From positions 310,001 through 374,000 of the forward strand of contig NZ_JABBHF010000004.1 in NCBI RefSeq assembly GCF_012910715.1: a stretch of DNA of 64,000 nucleotides, given 5' to 3'. Of this stretch, positions 1-9,523 are shown in pieces. Within the stretch, counting starts at the first letter, position 1; every line of letters begins with the position of its first letter. Position numbers and translations under genes: made by a program. Below the pieces are notes generated by a model that was given only the letters and a program-made list of their open reading frames with translations, searched no databases and was not told where the DNA came from. Source of the DNA: Flavivirga algicola (lineage in GTDB: Bacteria; Bacteroidota; Bacteroidia; Flavobacteriales; Flavobacteriaceae).

Positions 1-1
1 T

Positions 2-190
2 ACTTTACCAATTACCATAGTTACTTTAGGTTTGTTTCTATTAATAATTAATGCATTGATTATTTTATTAGCCGATAAGTTAATTGATGGCTTTTCTGTA
101 AATAGCATTTGGATTGCAGTACTGTTTAGTATTCTACTTTCTGTTTTACAATCCATACTTCATTCGCTTTTAAAAGACGATAAAAAATAG
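2..190 (+). CDS. Holin-like small membrane protein, 3' end only (phage holin superfamily IV type)
   Basis: The window opens inside a reading frame that runs from base 2 to the TAG at 188-190 and encodes 62 residues, almost all in two hydrophobic segments (about residues 1-22 and 32-55) separated by a short loop reading ADKLIDGFSVNSIW. This layout, with the GFSV loop between helices, matches the C-terminal half of the small four-helix 'phage holin family' membrane proteins (Phage_holin_4_2), which are ordinary chromosomal proteins of unknown role in many bacteria despite the name. The start lies outside the window, so length and operon partners cannot be judged. The family call rests on a short segment and is moderate. 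Confidence 0.6.
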   Translation, partial: TLPITIVTLGLFLLIINALIILLADKLIDGFSVNSIWIAVLFSILLSVLQSILHSLLKDDKK

Positions 191-306
191 CTTAAAATGA
201 GTCCTTGCTTTATGGACTTTAAAACTAAAAATTTTAATAGCAGAATAACACATATGGCCTTTGAAAATCAATAAATAAGGCTGTGAAAAATCAAGTGGTT
301 AAAAAC

Positions 307-337
307 TTTGCTAGGATGTAAAAATATTATATTTTTG
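307..337 (+). promoter_or_regulatory. Bacteroidota-type promoter of tig
   Basis: TTTG at 307-310 is followed by exactly 19 bases and then TATTTTTG at 330-337. This matches the Bacteroidota primary sigma consensus TTTG-N19-TAnnTTTG perfectly. Transcription would start near 345, leaving a leader of about 80 nt before the tig ATG at 425. Confidence 0.8.
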
Positions 338-424
338 CATCCCAATTTTGGTTACACAAATTTTAGTTTTTTAAAAGAAAACTTTATTGTTAAATGCCTG
401 ACACAGGGCTTTATATGATTTAAA

Positions 425-1753
425 ATGAATATTACAAGAGAAAACGTTGATGCATTAAATGCTGTTGTAAAAGTAGATATCGCTAAAGAGGACTATAGCG
501 AAAAAGTTGAAAAAATCTTAGCAGACTATCGTAAGACAGCAAATATTCCTGGTTTTAGGAAGGGACATGTGCCAATGGGTATGGTAAAAAAACAATACGG
601 AAAGGCTGTTTTGGTAGATGAGGTTAACAAGCTATTGCAAGATGCTTTAAACAAATACCTTACAGAAGAAAAACTAGATGTTTTAGGACAACCTTTACCA
701 AGACCACAAGATGATATAAACTGGGATGCCGATGGGTTTTCTTTTGAATTTGAATTAGGTTTAGCACCAGAATTTGAAGTAAAATTAAAAGGTAAAAAAG
801 CCATTACACAGTACAATATCATTGCTGATGATAAAATGATTGATGAGCAAATTGAACGTATTCAAAAACAATACGGAAAGTTAGTGTCTCAGGATGTTGT
901 TGTAAAAGACAGTGAAATTACAGGTGTTTATAAAAACGAAGAAAAAGAAATAGAGAATACAGTAACTTTAACTTTAGATAAATTTAAAGGAAAAGCAACT
1001 GAGAAGAAATTCATAGGGGCTAAAGAAGGAGATGTCATTACCTTGAAAACTAAAGGGCTTTATGATGATGAGCACGAATTAATGCATGCTTTAAAGTTAG
1101 GCCATGACGAAGTACATGGTTTAGATATCGAAGTAAACTTTACAATTACTGAAATTAATGAACGTGAGTTGGCGGATTTAGATCAGGAGTTGTTTGACAA
1201 GCTTTTTGGTAAAGATACTGTTAAAACAGTTACCGAATTAAAAGCGAAGATAAAAGAAGATGCTGAAAAGCAATTTGAGCAGCAAGCAGATCAAAAGCTT
1301 TTAAATGATATTACCGAATATTTAGTTGAAAATACGAAGTTTGATCTACCTGCCGAATTTTTAACAAAGTGGATGCAAACTGCTGGAGAAAAAGAAATGG
1401 ATGAAGTGCAGGCAAGAGAAGAATATGAAAAATCTGAAAAAAGTTTACGTTATCAATTAATTGAAGGAAAGCTTATTACAGATCATGATGTTCAGGTTAC
1501 TCTGGATGATATTAAAAATCATGCAAGAGAAATGATCAAAGGACAAATGGCTCAATTTGGTCAGATGAATCCTTCAGATAAAGAGTTAGACGATATCGTT
1601 GCACGTGTGTTGTCAAACCAAGATGAGGCTCGTAGAATTTCAGAGCAATTAATTAGCCAAAAATTATTAGCAGTTTACAAAGAAAAAGCAAACATTAAGG
1701 TTAAAGAATTGAGTTACGAAAAGTTCGTAAAAGAAGTTTACGGTGACAAATAA
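425..1753 (+). CDS. tig: Trigger factor, ribosome-bound chaperone
   Basis: This is the ribosome-associated chaperone that meets nascent chains at the exit tunnel. The ribosome-binding loop GFRKGHVP is at residues 43-50 in the N-terminal domain. A divergent middle domain (about 150-250) stands in the place of the FKBP-type prolyl isomerase domain; weak PPIase similarity is usual for Bacteroidota trigger factors. The C-terminal part (about 260-442) is helical and highly charged, as expected for the substrate-cradling arms. The length of 442 residues is normal. The ATG at 425 begins the conserved MNITRENVDALN segment. The gene has its own consensus promoter and is followed by a strong terminator, then clpP and clpX, the classic tig-clpP-clpX order linking folding to proteolysis. 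Confidence 0.96.
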   Translation: MNITRENVDALNAVVKVDIAKEDYSEKVEKILADYRKTANIPGFRKGHVPMGMVKKQYGKAVLVDEVNKLLQDALNKYLTEEKLDVLGQPLPRPQDDINWDADGFSFEFELGLAPEFEVKLKGKKAITQYNIIADDKMIDEQIERIQKQYGKLVSQDVVVKDSEITGVYKNEEKEIENTVTLTLDKFKGKATEKKFIGAKEGDVITLKTKGLYDDEHELMHALKLGHDEVHGLDIEVNFTITEINERELADLDQELFDKLFGKDTVKTVTELKAKIKEDAEKQFEQQADQKLLNDITEYLVENTKFDLPAEFLTKWMQTAGEKEMDEVQAREEYEKSEKSLRYQLIEGKLITDHDVQVTLDDIKNHAREMIKGQMAQFGQMNPSDKELDDIVARVLSNQDEARRISEQLISQKLLAVYKEKANIKVKELSYEKFVKEVYGDK

Positions 1754-1778
1754 GTAAAGAATAATTCCTTATATTTAG

Positions 1779-1809
1779 ACGCTTAAATCTTCTGATTTAA
1801 GCGTTTTTT
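1779..1809 (+). terminator. Intrinsic terminator after tig
   Basis: A perfect 11-bp stem, ACGCTTAAATC at 1779-1789 and its complement at 1794-1804, encloses the loop TTCT and runs into a T tract ending at 1809. It would end most tig transcripts before clpP. Confidence 0.85.
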
Positions 1810-1895
1810 ATTCAAAAAAGGAATTTTTTAAAATAGATTTTTATGCCATTTGAATGTGTATCAGGCAATTAATCAAATAAAATATTAAAAAAACT

Positions 1896-2570
1896 ATGGA
1901 TTACGCAAAAGAATTTGAAAAATTCGCGATAAAAGATCAAGGCATTAGCAGTGCATACTATAATAAAATTATAAGTAGTATGTATCCAACAGGCTTAACA
2001 CCAAATATTATTGAAGAACGTCAAATGAACATCGCTATTTTTGATGTTTTTTCGCGCTTGATGATGGATCGTATTATTTTTTTAGGAACGGCTATTAACG
2101 ATCAGGTCGCTAATATTATACAAGCACAATTGCTGTTTTTAGAAAGCGTTGATGCTTCAAAAGATATTCAAATTTATATTAATTCTCCAGGAGGAAGTGT
2201 TTATGCTGGTTTAGGGATATATGATACCATGCAGTTTATAAAACCAGATGTAGCCACTATTTGTACAGGGATGGCAGCCTCAATGGGAGCTGTTTTATTA
2301 TGTGCTGGTGAAAAGGGAAAACGTAGTGGTTTAACGCATTCACGTGTTATGATACACCAACCATTAGGAGGAGCACAAGGTCAGGCTAGTGATATTGAAA
2401 TTACTGCTAGAGAAATATTGACTTTAAAAGAAGAACTTTATAAAATTATTAGTAAACATTCAGGTCAAGATTACGACAAAGTATACGAGGATAGTGATCG
2501 GGATTATTGGATGAAAGCTGATAAAGCCAAGGAATATGGTATGATTGACGAAATTTTATCTCGTAATTAA
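1896..2570 (+). CDS. clpP: ATP-dependent Clp protease proteolytic subunit
   Basis: ClpP forms the tetradecameric serine protease chamber that degrades proteins unfolded by ClpX. The catalytic triad is visible: Ser129 in GMAASMG, His154 in VMIHQP and Asp203 in the DRDYW segment. The oxyanion segment [14 protein letters not shown] lies at about 97-110. The 224-residue length includes an N-terminal extension of roughly 30 residues before the conserved IIEERQ segment, as usual in Bacteroidota, probably partly removed by self-processing. The gene lies between a terminator downstream of tig and clpX, 76 bp upstream of clpX, and is likely co-transcribed with it. All key residues are present and nothing looks damaged. 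Confidence 0.97.
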   Translation: MDYAKEFEKFAIKDQGISSAYYNKIISSMYPTGLTPNIIEERQMNIAIFDVFSRLMMDRIIFLGTAINDQVANIIQAQLLFLESVDASKDIQIYINSPGGSVYAGLGIYDTMQFIKPDVATICTGMAASMGAVLLCAGEKGKRSGLTHSRVMIHQPLGGAQGQASDIEITAREILTLKEELYKIISKHSGQDYDKVYEDSDRDYWMKADKAKEYGMIDEILSRN

Positions 2571-2646
2571 ATAAAAAATTCGTAAATTTAGTTAATTGTT
2601 ATTGAGGGATTTATAATAATTTACACTCAAAAATAAATTTAGATTA

Positions 2647-3879
2647 ATGGCAAAAGAAGAATTGGAATGTTCGTTTTGTGGTCGGAAAAAACCTGAAACG
2701 AATTTATTAATAGCTGGCTTAGATGCTCATATATGTGATCGATGTATAGAGCAGGCTCATGGTATTGTAATTGAAGAATCCAAACAAAGTGATAGCAGTG
2801 ATTTATCTGCTGAGTTAAAACTTCGTAAACCCCAACAAATTAAGAAATTTCTTGATGAATATATCATTGGGCAGGGTATGACTAAAAAAGTCATGTCTGT
2901 GGCTGTTTATAACCATTATAAACGTTTGCTTCAACCACCATCTAAAGATGATATTGATATTCAGAAGAGTAATATCATTATGGTGGGACAAACTGGTACT
3001 GGAAAAACCTTAATGGCGAAAACAGTTGCCAGAATGCTAAATGTACCTTTGGCTATTGTAGATGCTACTGTTTTAACAGAAGCGGGTTATGTTGGTGAAG
3101 ATGTGGAGAGTATTTTAACACGTTTGTTACAGGCTGCAGATTATAATTTGGAAAAAGCGGAAAAAGGCATTGTTTTTATTGACGAGATTGATAAAATAGC
3201 TCGTAAAAGTGATAACCCATCCATTACTCGCGATGTTTCAGGAGAGGGTGTGCAGCAGGCCTTATTAAAACTTTTAGAAGGTACTGTTGTTAATGTGCCG
3301 CCAAAAGGTGGTCGTAAACACCCAGATCAAAAATTTATTGAAGTCAATACAGAAAACATTTTGTTCATTGCTGGTGGTGCTTTTGATGGTATTGAGCGCG
3401 TTATCTCTAAACGCTTAAATATGCAAGCTGTAGGATATAGTGCTTCAATGTCTGATGAGGTGGTAGATCAAGAACATTTATTACAATATATTATTCCGAA
3501 AGATTTAAAAGATTTTGGGTTGATTCCAGAAATTATAGGGCGTTTACCAGTGCTTACCTATATGGATCCTTTAGATGCAGATACGTTAAGGTCTATTTTA
3601 ACAGAGCCTAAAAATGCCATTATCAAACAGTACAAGAAATTATTTGCTATGGATGAAATTGATTTCACTATAACAGATGGTGCTTTAGATTTTGTTGTAA
3701 ACAAAGCTATCGAATATAAGTTAGGCGCAAGAGGTTTACGTTCGCTTTGTGAAGAAATATTAACAGATGCTATGTTTGAGCTGCCTAGTAGTAATGAGAA
3801 AAAGCTAAATGTAACGAAAGTATATGCAGAGGATAAATTAACAAAAACAACTTTGAAGAAACTGAAAGCCGTTTCATAA
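2647..3879 (+). CDS. clpX: ATP-dependent Clp protease ATP-binding subunit ClpX
   Basis: ClpX is the hexameric AAA+ unfoldase that feeds substrates into ClpP. The N-terminal zinc-binding domain has its four cysteines at positions 8, 11, 30 and 33 and recruits adaptors and substrates. The Walker A motif GQTGTGKT is at 114-121, the pore loop GYVG at 147-150, and the Walker B acidic pair D179-E180 follows the IVF segment. Sensor II lies in the GARGL segment near the C-terminal small domain. The 410-residue length is normal. It follows clpP by 76 bp and is closed by a bidirectional-looking hairpin terminator. Confidence 0.97.
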   Translation: MAKEELECSFCGRKKPETNLLIAGLDAHICDRCIEQAHGIVIEESKQSDSSDLSAELKLRKPQQIKKFLDEYIIGQGMTKKVMSVAVYNHYKRLLQPPSKDDIDIQKSNIIMVGQTGTGKTLMAKTVARMLNVPLAIVDATVLTEAGYVGEDVESILTRLLQAADYNLEKAEKGIVFIDEIDKIARKSDNPSITRDVSGEGVQQALLKLLEGTVVNVPPKGGRKHPDQKFIEVNTENILFIAGGAFDGIERVISKRLNMQAVGYSASMSDEVVDQEHLLQYIIPKDLKDFGLIPEIIGRLPVLTYMDPLDADTLRSILTEPKNAIIKQYKKLFAMDEIDFTITDGALDFVVNKAIEYKLGARGLRSLCEEILTDAMFELPSSNEKKLNVTKVYAEDKLTKTTLKKLKAVS

Positions 3880-3897
3880 AAAGTTAAACTATAGTAT

Positions 3898-3927
3898 AAA
3901 AAAACCACGCTAATGGCGTGGTTTTTT
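3898..3927 (+). terminator. Intrinsic terminator after clpX
   Basis: CCACGC at 3905-3910 pairs with GCGTGG at 3916-3921 around a five-base loop. It is flanked by seven A residues and six T residues that extend the stem to about 12 bp and supply the U tract. Because of the flanking A and T runs it could also act on the opposite strand. The 205 bp from here to 4133 hold only a weak AAAGGC/GCCTTT hairpin near 4035-4053. Confidence 0.85.
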
Positions 3928-4132
3928 ATTTTATGAATGGATGTTAATTAATAAAAGACATTATGGATAAATAAATTTTCACAGTGTTTTTTAAAAACTT
4001 TGATAAAAGTATACTTAATTAGAGAGCTCGCAAAGGCTTTTTTTGCCTTTTAGATGATTAGGCAAAATACTCGTTTAAAAACTTTTACTATTGCATTTTG
4101 TCGAAATTAAAAACGGTGTTGCGTATTTTAAC

Positions 4133-5734
4133 TTATTCTATGATAACAAATTCAACACGTCTATTAGCTTGTAAGTTTTCTTCAGTACAAGCATTTTTAC
4201 AATCAATTTTTGGTTTGGTTTCACCGTAACCTTTAGATTGTAATCTGTTTTTATCTATACCATTATTTATTAAATAGGTAACGGCGGATGCTGCACGCTT
4301 ATTAGATAAGTTTAAATTGTAAGAATCTCTACCCTTATTATCGGTATGCGCATTTATGGCCAGCTTCATTTCTGGATGCTCCTTTAATACTTTAATAATT
4401 TTGTTTAAAGAAATAAAAGATTCTTCTTTGACATTCCACTTGTTAAAATCAAAGTAAATGTTTTCTAAAACAATTCTTAATTCATCTTCAACTTTTGCAA
4501 TAACAGGTTCGGTAGTAAGCAATTCTAAATCTTTGATATAAGAAGTTTCATAACCTCTTGTTGTTGTAAATTTAAAATCACCCTCTTTAAAGCCTTCCTT
4601 TTGTGTTGTAATGCTATATGATTCAAAAGGAATAACATTGAAGCTATAAGTAGCATCTTCTTTGGTTAATTGTCTTGATATCTCATTGCCTTCTTCGTCC
4701 TTTAAAACAACTAAGGTGTTGGGAAGTTTTATTTTAGTTTCCAAATCCAGTACTTTGCCTTTTACTGTTTGAATAATTTCATCGTTAGTTGCTGTGTAAA
4801 TATCGAAGCCACCTTTGCCATTTGGTCTGTTTGAAGAGACATATCCTTTGTTTTTAGCAGCTAAAAAATAAGCAACTTCATCATATTTAGTGTTAATGGT
4901 ATTACCCATATTTCTGGGAGTTTTGTATCTATTGCTTAAAATTTTGCTGGTAAAAAGATCAAAACCACCTATACTATTATGTCCTTTTGATGAGAAATAA
5001 AGGTATTTAGAATCTATAGAAAGCGATGGATATTTCTCATCTGAAGCCGTATTAATGATGTTTCCTAAATTCTCAGGAGTACTTAATGAGCCGTCTGTAT
5101 TTATATTTGAAACGTAAATGTCGTAACCGCCAATAGACCCTGGCATATTCGATGAGAAATAAAGTTTGTCTCCTTTAGGACTCATAAAAGGATTCTCTAT
5201 CGAAACATTAGCTTTATTGATACTTAATAGTTCTTCATTAATCCAATTACCATGCGAATCTTCCTCTAAAACAGCTTTGTATAATTTATACTCCATAGAG
5301 TTTTCTTTGCTACTTCTTGTGTAGTATACTGTTTTTTGGTCTGGAGAGAATGTTAATTGATCTTCACTATCCTGAGTATTTAATATTCTGGAAAATAATA
5401 AAGGGAGGCTTAATGAACCATTCTTATCAATGTCCAAGCAAAATAAATCTTTATATGCCTCATTGGTATTAGGGTCTAATTTTGCTAGACCGCCAAGTTT
5501 TTTTGAGGAAACCATGATAAGTTTATTCCTAAAAAAACCTGATCCAATTTCAGAGTATTTAGTATTCACACCTGCATCCAAAAGTTCAAACTGAAATCCG
5601 TTAGCATCAATAGTATTCGATGATAAACGCGAATTGTTAAATGAAAAATTATTTGATGCTATTAAATTTGATGTTCCTTGGCTAAGAAGAATATTAGAAA
5701 TAAGGAAAATGAAAAAACTTAATTTAGTTCTCAT
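4133..5734 (-). CDS. OmpA-family protein with PD40 repeats and a carboxypeptidase-regulatory-like domain
   Basis: This is a predicted secreted, peptidoglycan-binding envelope protein of 533 residues. An N-terminal hydrophobic stretch (residues 4-20) looks like a signal peptide. Residues about 110-320 contain several PD40/WD40-like beta-propeller repeats with phrases such as FSPDQKTVYYTRSS, SPKGDKLYFSSN and GGFDLFTSK. A short carboxypeptidase-regulatory-like domain (about 330-395) begins at VKGKVLD. The C-terminal OmpA domain (about 420-533) has the peptidoglycan-contacting segment INAHTDNKGRDSYN and ends in the typical NRRVEFVI. It is a tandem paralogue of the gene at 6031-7842. Many Bacteroidota proteins of this architecture sit beside PorP/SprF-like partners, but none is present here, so a role in gliding or type IX secretion is not shown. 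Confidence 0.85.
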   Translation of the reverse strand: MRTKLSFFIFLISNILLSQGTSNLIASNNFSFNNSRLSSNTIDANGFQFELLDAGVNTKYSEIGSGFFRNKLIMVSSKKLGGLAKLDPNTNEAYKDLFCLDIDKNGSLSLPLLFSRILNTQDSEDQLTFSPDQKTVYYTRSSKENSMEYKLYKAVLEEDSHGNWINEELLSINKANVSIENPFMSPKGDKLYFSSNMPGSIGGYDIYVSNINTDGSLSTPENLGNIINTASDEKYPSLSIDSKYLYFSSKGHNSIGGFDLFTSKILSNRYKTPRNMGNTINTKYDEVAYFLAAKNKGYVSSNRPNGKGGFDIYTATNDEIIQTVKGKVLDLETKIKLPNTLVVLKDEEGNEISRQLTKEDATYSFNVIPFESYSITTQKEGFKEGDFKFTTTRGYETSYIKDLELLTTEPVIAKVEDELRIVLENIYFDFNKWNVKEESFISLNKIIKVLKEHPEMKLAINAHTDNKGRDSYNLNLSNKRAASAVTYLINNGIDKNRLQSKGYGETKPKIDCKNACTEENLQANRRVEFVIIE

Positions 5735-6030
5735 CTCTTGAGGGTTTTGAATGGTTATAATTAATCGGATGTTAAATATAGTCCGGAATCTGAGTTTTGA
5801 AAAAATTTCTTAGACCAATAGCTATTTAATTCGTTAACTAATTACTTTATGGAAAGTGCTGATGTAAAAAAGATCTTTTGTCGTTTAAATCTGACAGATT
5901 ATCTAAGAAGGTTTAAGTGTTTCGGATTTTAATGTCTTATAATTGAGTTTATTATTGGGTAAAATATAGTATTTGGCACCTAAAACTTAAATTTTTTTGA
6001 AGCTTATTTATTTTAAAGATAATGTGGAAT

Positions 6031-7842
6031 TTAATCTAGTCTTTTAAATTTTAACCAAGCGTCTTCATTACTTATTATTCTAATAGTTTCTAAGGCTTTT
6101 ATTGCTTCAGGTTTACTTTCGTAACTTGCATATGCTACCAAAAACAAACCATTTTTATTTTTTCCAATGTTTCGTGCGCTAATGAACCCTTCCTCTCTTA
6201 GGCGCTCAACCATTTTAGTGCCGTTTTTTTCAATGCTAAATGAACCAGCTATAATATGATAGTTTCCTGTTTCATTAATCGCATTCAAGGTGTTTTCTGG
6301 AGAAGCATTTAAAATAACAAATTCAACGCGCCTATTGGTTTGCAAATCCTTTTTAGAACAACGATTTTTACAATCAATTAATGGTTTTCTTTCTCCATAA
6401 CCTAAAGAGAATAATCTTTTTCTTGTAATGCCATTTTTAACTAAATAATCTAAAGTGGACTTAGCTCGCTTCTTAGATAAGTATAAATTAAAAGCATCTG
6501 TACCTATATTATCGGTATGCGCATTGATTGCCAATTTTATTTTGGGATGTTTTTTTAGTACTTCTACTAAATTATTTAAGGTCGTATATGAATCTTCTTT
6601 TATGTTGTGCTTAGCAAAATCAAAGTGTATATTTTCAACAATGATCCTAAGTTCATTATTTACTTCTGCAATTACAGGATCTGCGGCAGTTATTTCTAAA
6701 TCTTTTTTATAAGTTGTATCTTCATTTTTGTCTGATGTAAAAGGAAACGAAGCATTTTTAAAACCGCTTTTTTGGGTTGTAATTGTGTAAGATTCTAATG
6801 GAGTAACATCAAATAAATAGGTGCCATCTTGACCAGTTATTATTTGGTCTATATCTTTTTGATTTTTATCTTTTAGAATAACAATAGTGCCAGGCAGTGT
6901 TGCTTTAGTGTTAATGTCTGAAATTTTACCCTCAATAGTTTGCTTTATATGTTTAAAGGTAAAGTAATAAATATCAAAGCCGTTTTCTTCTTTTCTATTT
7001 GATGAAAAATACCCTGTACTTTTATCAGCATTGAAATAAGCTATTTCGTCATATTCCGTATTAATGCTATTTCCCAGGTTTTTAGGAGTGTAGTATTTGT
7101 TATTGGATATTTTACTAGCAAAAAAATCAAACCCTCCTAAACCTTCATGACCTTTTGAAGCAAAGAATAGGTATTCATTGTCCAAAGAAATATAGGGGTG
7201 TTTGTCATCCAGGGTTGTATTTATTTTTTCTCCTAAGTTTTTTGGGGTACCTAATGTCCCATCAGGATTGATGTCAGAAACATAAATGTCGTAACCACCA
7301 ATAGCATCAGGCATATTAGCAGAAAAATAAAGCTTATCTCCTTTAGGACTAACGGAAGGGTTTTCTATGGACACATTTTCACTGTTAAAGTCTAGCAACT
7401 CCTCATTAATCCAGTTACCATGTGAATCATCTTCTAAAATAGCCCTGTAAAGTTTAAATTCTAAAGAATTTGCTCTACTACTTCTAGAATAATATACGGT
7501 TTTTTGATCTGGAGAGAATGATAATTGATCCTCGCTATCGTTTGTGTTTAAAATTCTTGAAAATAGTAAAGGGTTAGCCAGAACTCCGTTGCCCAAAGTG
7601 TCTAAACAATATAACTCTTTGTATGCTTCATTCGTATTAGGATCTATTTTGGCTAGCACACCAATTTTTTTAGAAGATACCATAATGAGTTTCCCTTTAA
7701 AAAAACCAGTCCCAATCTCTGAAAATTGGGTGTTAACATCTGTGTCAGAAATTTCAAATTGAAAACCATTTGTACCAATAGTAGATTGGCTAAATAAAAA
7801 GATAGATTGAAGGCATATAATAATTGAAAAATATATTTTCAT
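6031..7842 (-). CDS. OmpA-family protein with PD40 repeats and a C-terminal SPOR domain
   Basis: This 603-residue protein is a close paralogue of its downstream neighbour at 4133-5734. It shares the signal peptide, PD40 propeller repeats (about 90-300), regulatory-like domain from about 315 and OmpA domain (about 400-515, ending NRRVEFVIL). It differs by an added C-terminal domain of about 80 residues starting YHIIAGSFSIEKNG and ending with LKFKRLD. This matches SPOR domains, which bind peptidoglycan stripped of stem peptides, often at division sites. Two independent peptidoglycan-binding modules on one protein suggest firm cell-wall anchoring. The 188 bp between the two genes' OmpA/N-terminal regions and the 296-bp gap (5735-6030) show no recognisable promoter, so separate or joint transcription is open. 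Confidence 0.86.
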   Translation of the reverse strand: MKIYFSIIICLQSIFLFSQSTIGTNGFQFEISDTDVNTQFSEIGTGFFKGKLIMVSSKKIGVLAKIDPNTNEAYKELYCLDTLGNGVLANPLLFSRILNTNDSEDQLSFSPDQKTVYYSRSSRANSLEFKLYRAILEDDSHGNWINEELLDFNSENVSIENPSVSPKGDKLYFSANMPDAIGGYDIYVSDINPDGTLGTPKNLGEKINTTLDDKHPYISLDNEYLFFASKGHEGLGGFDFFASKISNNKYYTPKNLGNSINTEYDEIAYFNADKSTGYFSSNRKEENGFDIYYFTFKHIKQTIEGKISDINTKATLPGTIVILKDKNQKDIDQIITGQDGTYLFDVTPLESYTITTQKSGFKNASFPFTSDKNEDTTYKKDLEITAADPVIAEVNNELRIIVENIHFDFAKHNIKEDSYTTLNNLVEVLKKHPKIKLAINAHTDNIGTDAFNLYLSKKRAKSTLDYLVKNGITRKRLFSLGYGERKPLIDCKNRCSKKDLQTNRRVEFVILNASPENTLNAINETGNYHIIAGSFSIEKNGTKMVERLREEGFISARNIGKNKNGLFLVAYASYESKPEAIKALETIRIISNEDAWLKFKRLD

Positions 7843-7966
7843 CTTAGGGGATGTATAAATTTATTTCACTACTAAACTTGTTTTAAACCTCCTAAAATAG
7901 GTTTTTTAAAAATAAAACACAATATTAATCGATTAATTGGCGTTTTTGATTGAAAAAACCTACAAA

Positions 7967-9481
7967 TCATTTATTCAAACTTAGAAGCTCGTCTATATAA
8001 ACTCTAGTGTTGGAAAGGCGAGGTATTTTATGTTGCCCACCCAATTTATTGTTTTGTTTTAACCAATCGTAAAACAAGTGTTCTCTGGCGATATTAATTT
8101 TAGGCTTATTAAGTGTTATGTTATTGTAACGTTTAGCCTCGTAATCAGAGTTTAATGCTTTTAAGGCGTTATCAAATAGTTCGTTAAAATAATGTATGTC
8201 TTTTGGAGGTGTTTTAAATTCAATAAGCCATTCATGTGCCCCTTTTTCTTTACCTTTCATGAATATTGGAGCTGCAGTAAAATCTACAATTTCGGCTTTG
8301 GTACGCTTGCATACCTTTTTTAATGCCTTTTCGGCATTTTCAATAATAAGTTCTTCTCCAAAAGCATTAATATGATGCCTGGTTCTGCCTGATACTTTTA
8401 TCCTGTAAGGGCTTAGTGAGGTAAACCGAATGGTATCTCCAATTTTATAACGCCATAATCCTGCATTGGTCGTAATTATTACAGCGTAGTTTTGGCCAAG
8501 TTGGACTTCGCTTAAAGGAATGGCCTTTTCTTCTGTGGTAGCATAAATGTTCATAGGAATAAACTCATAGAAAATTCCATAATCAAGCATCAATAATAAT
8601 TCATCGGAATCATTTTGGTCTTGAATGGCAAAAAAACCTTCAGATGCATTATAAATCTCATAAAATTTAAAATCTTTTCTAGGAAGAATTTTTTTGTACT
8701 GATCTTTATAAGGTGTAAAACTAACCCCTCCATGAAAATAGACCTCTAAATTGGGCCATACGTCATGAAGACTTCGTTTGCCTGTAGTTTCTAAAACATT
8801 ATTAAGTAGCACAAGCATCCATGAGGGGACACCCGCAAGACTTGTCACATTTTCGTGTATAGTTTCATCTACTATTGCTTGCATCTTATGCTCCCAATCG
8901 CTCATTAAGGAGACTTTATTGCTTGGAGTACTACTAAACTCGGCCCAAAAAGGCATATTGTCGATTAAAATGGCCGATAAATCTCCAAACACTGTCCCAT
9001 TTTCTTTATAAAGTTCTTTACTTCCACCTAGACGTAGGCTCTTACCTGTAAATAATTGAGAATCTTCATTGTTATTAAGGTACATGCACAATAAGTCTTT
9101 ACTGGCTGCGTAATGACAATCTTCAAGCGATTCTGTGCTTACAGGGATAAACTTACTTTTTGCTCTGGTGGTACCACTAGATTTAGCAAACCATTTGATA
9201 GGGTTGGGCCAAAAAATATTGGTTTCGCCTTTTCTGGAACGTTCAATGATATCTTGCCAGCCTTCGTAGTTTTTAATAGGAACACGTTCTGAAAATGTTC
9301 TGTAATTTTTTATAGAAGCAAAATCATATTTCCTTCCAATTTCTGTGTCTTTTGCAATATCTACAAGACTTAATAGTAATTCATTCTGTACTTCATTGGG
9401 GTATTTTAAAAAAAGTTCTATTTGATGGAATCGTTTTTTTAAGAACCAAGAAGCAATCGAATTTACTATAGGTATTGGCAT
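7967..9481 (-). CDS. GH3 auxin-responsive promoter family protein (ANL-type adenylating enzyme)
   Basis: This 504-residue protein belongs to the GH3 family, relatives of the adenylate-forming acyl-amido synthetases first known from plants. The name describes plant regulation and not this protein's job. A phosphate-binding-like segment WFAKSSGTTRAKSKFIP lies at about 103-119. A second nucleotide-site segment YNASEGFFAIQD is near 278-289, and LWRYKIGDTIRF near 340-351 corresponds to the hinge region. The substrate of bacterial members is unknown; an acid-amino acid ligase activity is only an inference. It is transcribed divergently from the DUF2797 gene across a 42-bp gap. Length and motifs are complete. 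Confidence 0.87.
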   Translation of the reverse strand: MPIPIVNSIASWFLKKRFHQIELFLKYPNEVQNELLLSLVDIAKDTEIGRKYDFASIKNYRTFSERVPIKNYEGWQDIIERSRKGETNIFWPNPIKWFAKSSGTTRAKSKFIPVSTESLEDCHYAASKDLLCMYLNNNEDSQLFTGKSLRLGGSKELYKENGTVFGDLSAILIDNMPFWAEFSSTPSNKVSLMSDWEHKMQAIVDETIHENVTSLAGVPSWMLVLLNNVLETTGKRSLHDVWPNLEVYFHGGVSFTPYKDQYKKILPRKDFKFYEIYNASEGFFAIQDQNDSDELLLMLDYGIFYEFIPMNIYATTEEKAIPLSEVQLGQNYAVIITTNAGLWRYKIGDTIRFTSLSPYRIKVSGRTRHHINAFGEELIIENAEKALKKVCKRTKAEIVDFTAAPIFMKGKEKGAHEWLIEFKTPPKDIHYFNELFDNALKALNSDYEAKRYNNITLNKPKINIAREHLFYDWLKQNNKLGGQHKIPRLSNTRVYIDELLSLNK

Positions 9482-9523
9482 ATTTATTCTATCTTTAAGA
9501 TTTTAAAAATAAGACTTTTTTTT

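Noticed and set aside
1-190. True phage holin or prophage edge
   Set aside because: The family name is historical, and the neighbouring tig-clpP-clpX genes are core. No other phage genes are seen.
4031-4053. Terminator of the OmpA genes at AAAGGC-TTTTTTT-GCCTTT
   Set aside because: On the minus strand the 6-bp hairpin has no U tract after it, so termination is not supported.
7967-9481. Plant hormone pathway based on the GH3 name
   Set aside because: The family label describes plant genes; bacterial homologues have no known link to auxin and no other hormone genes are present.
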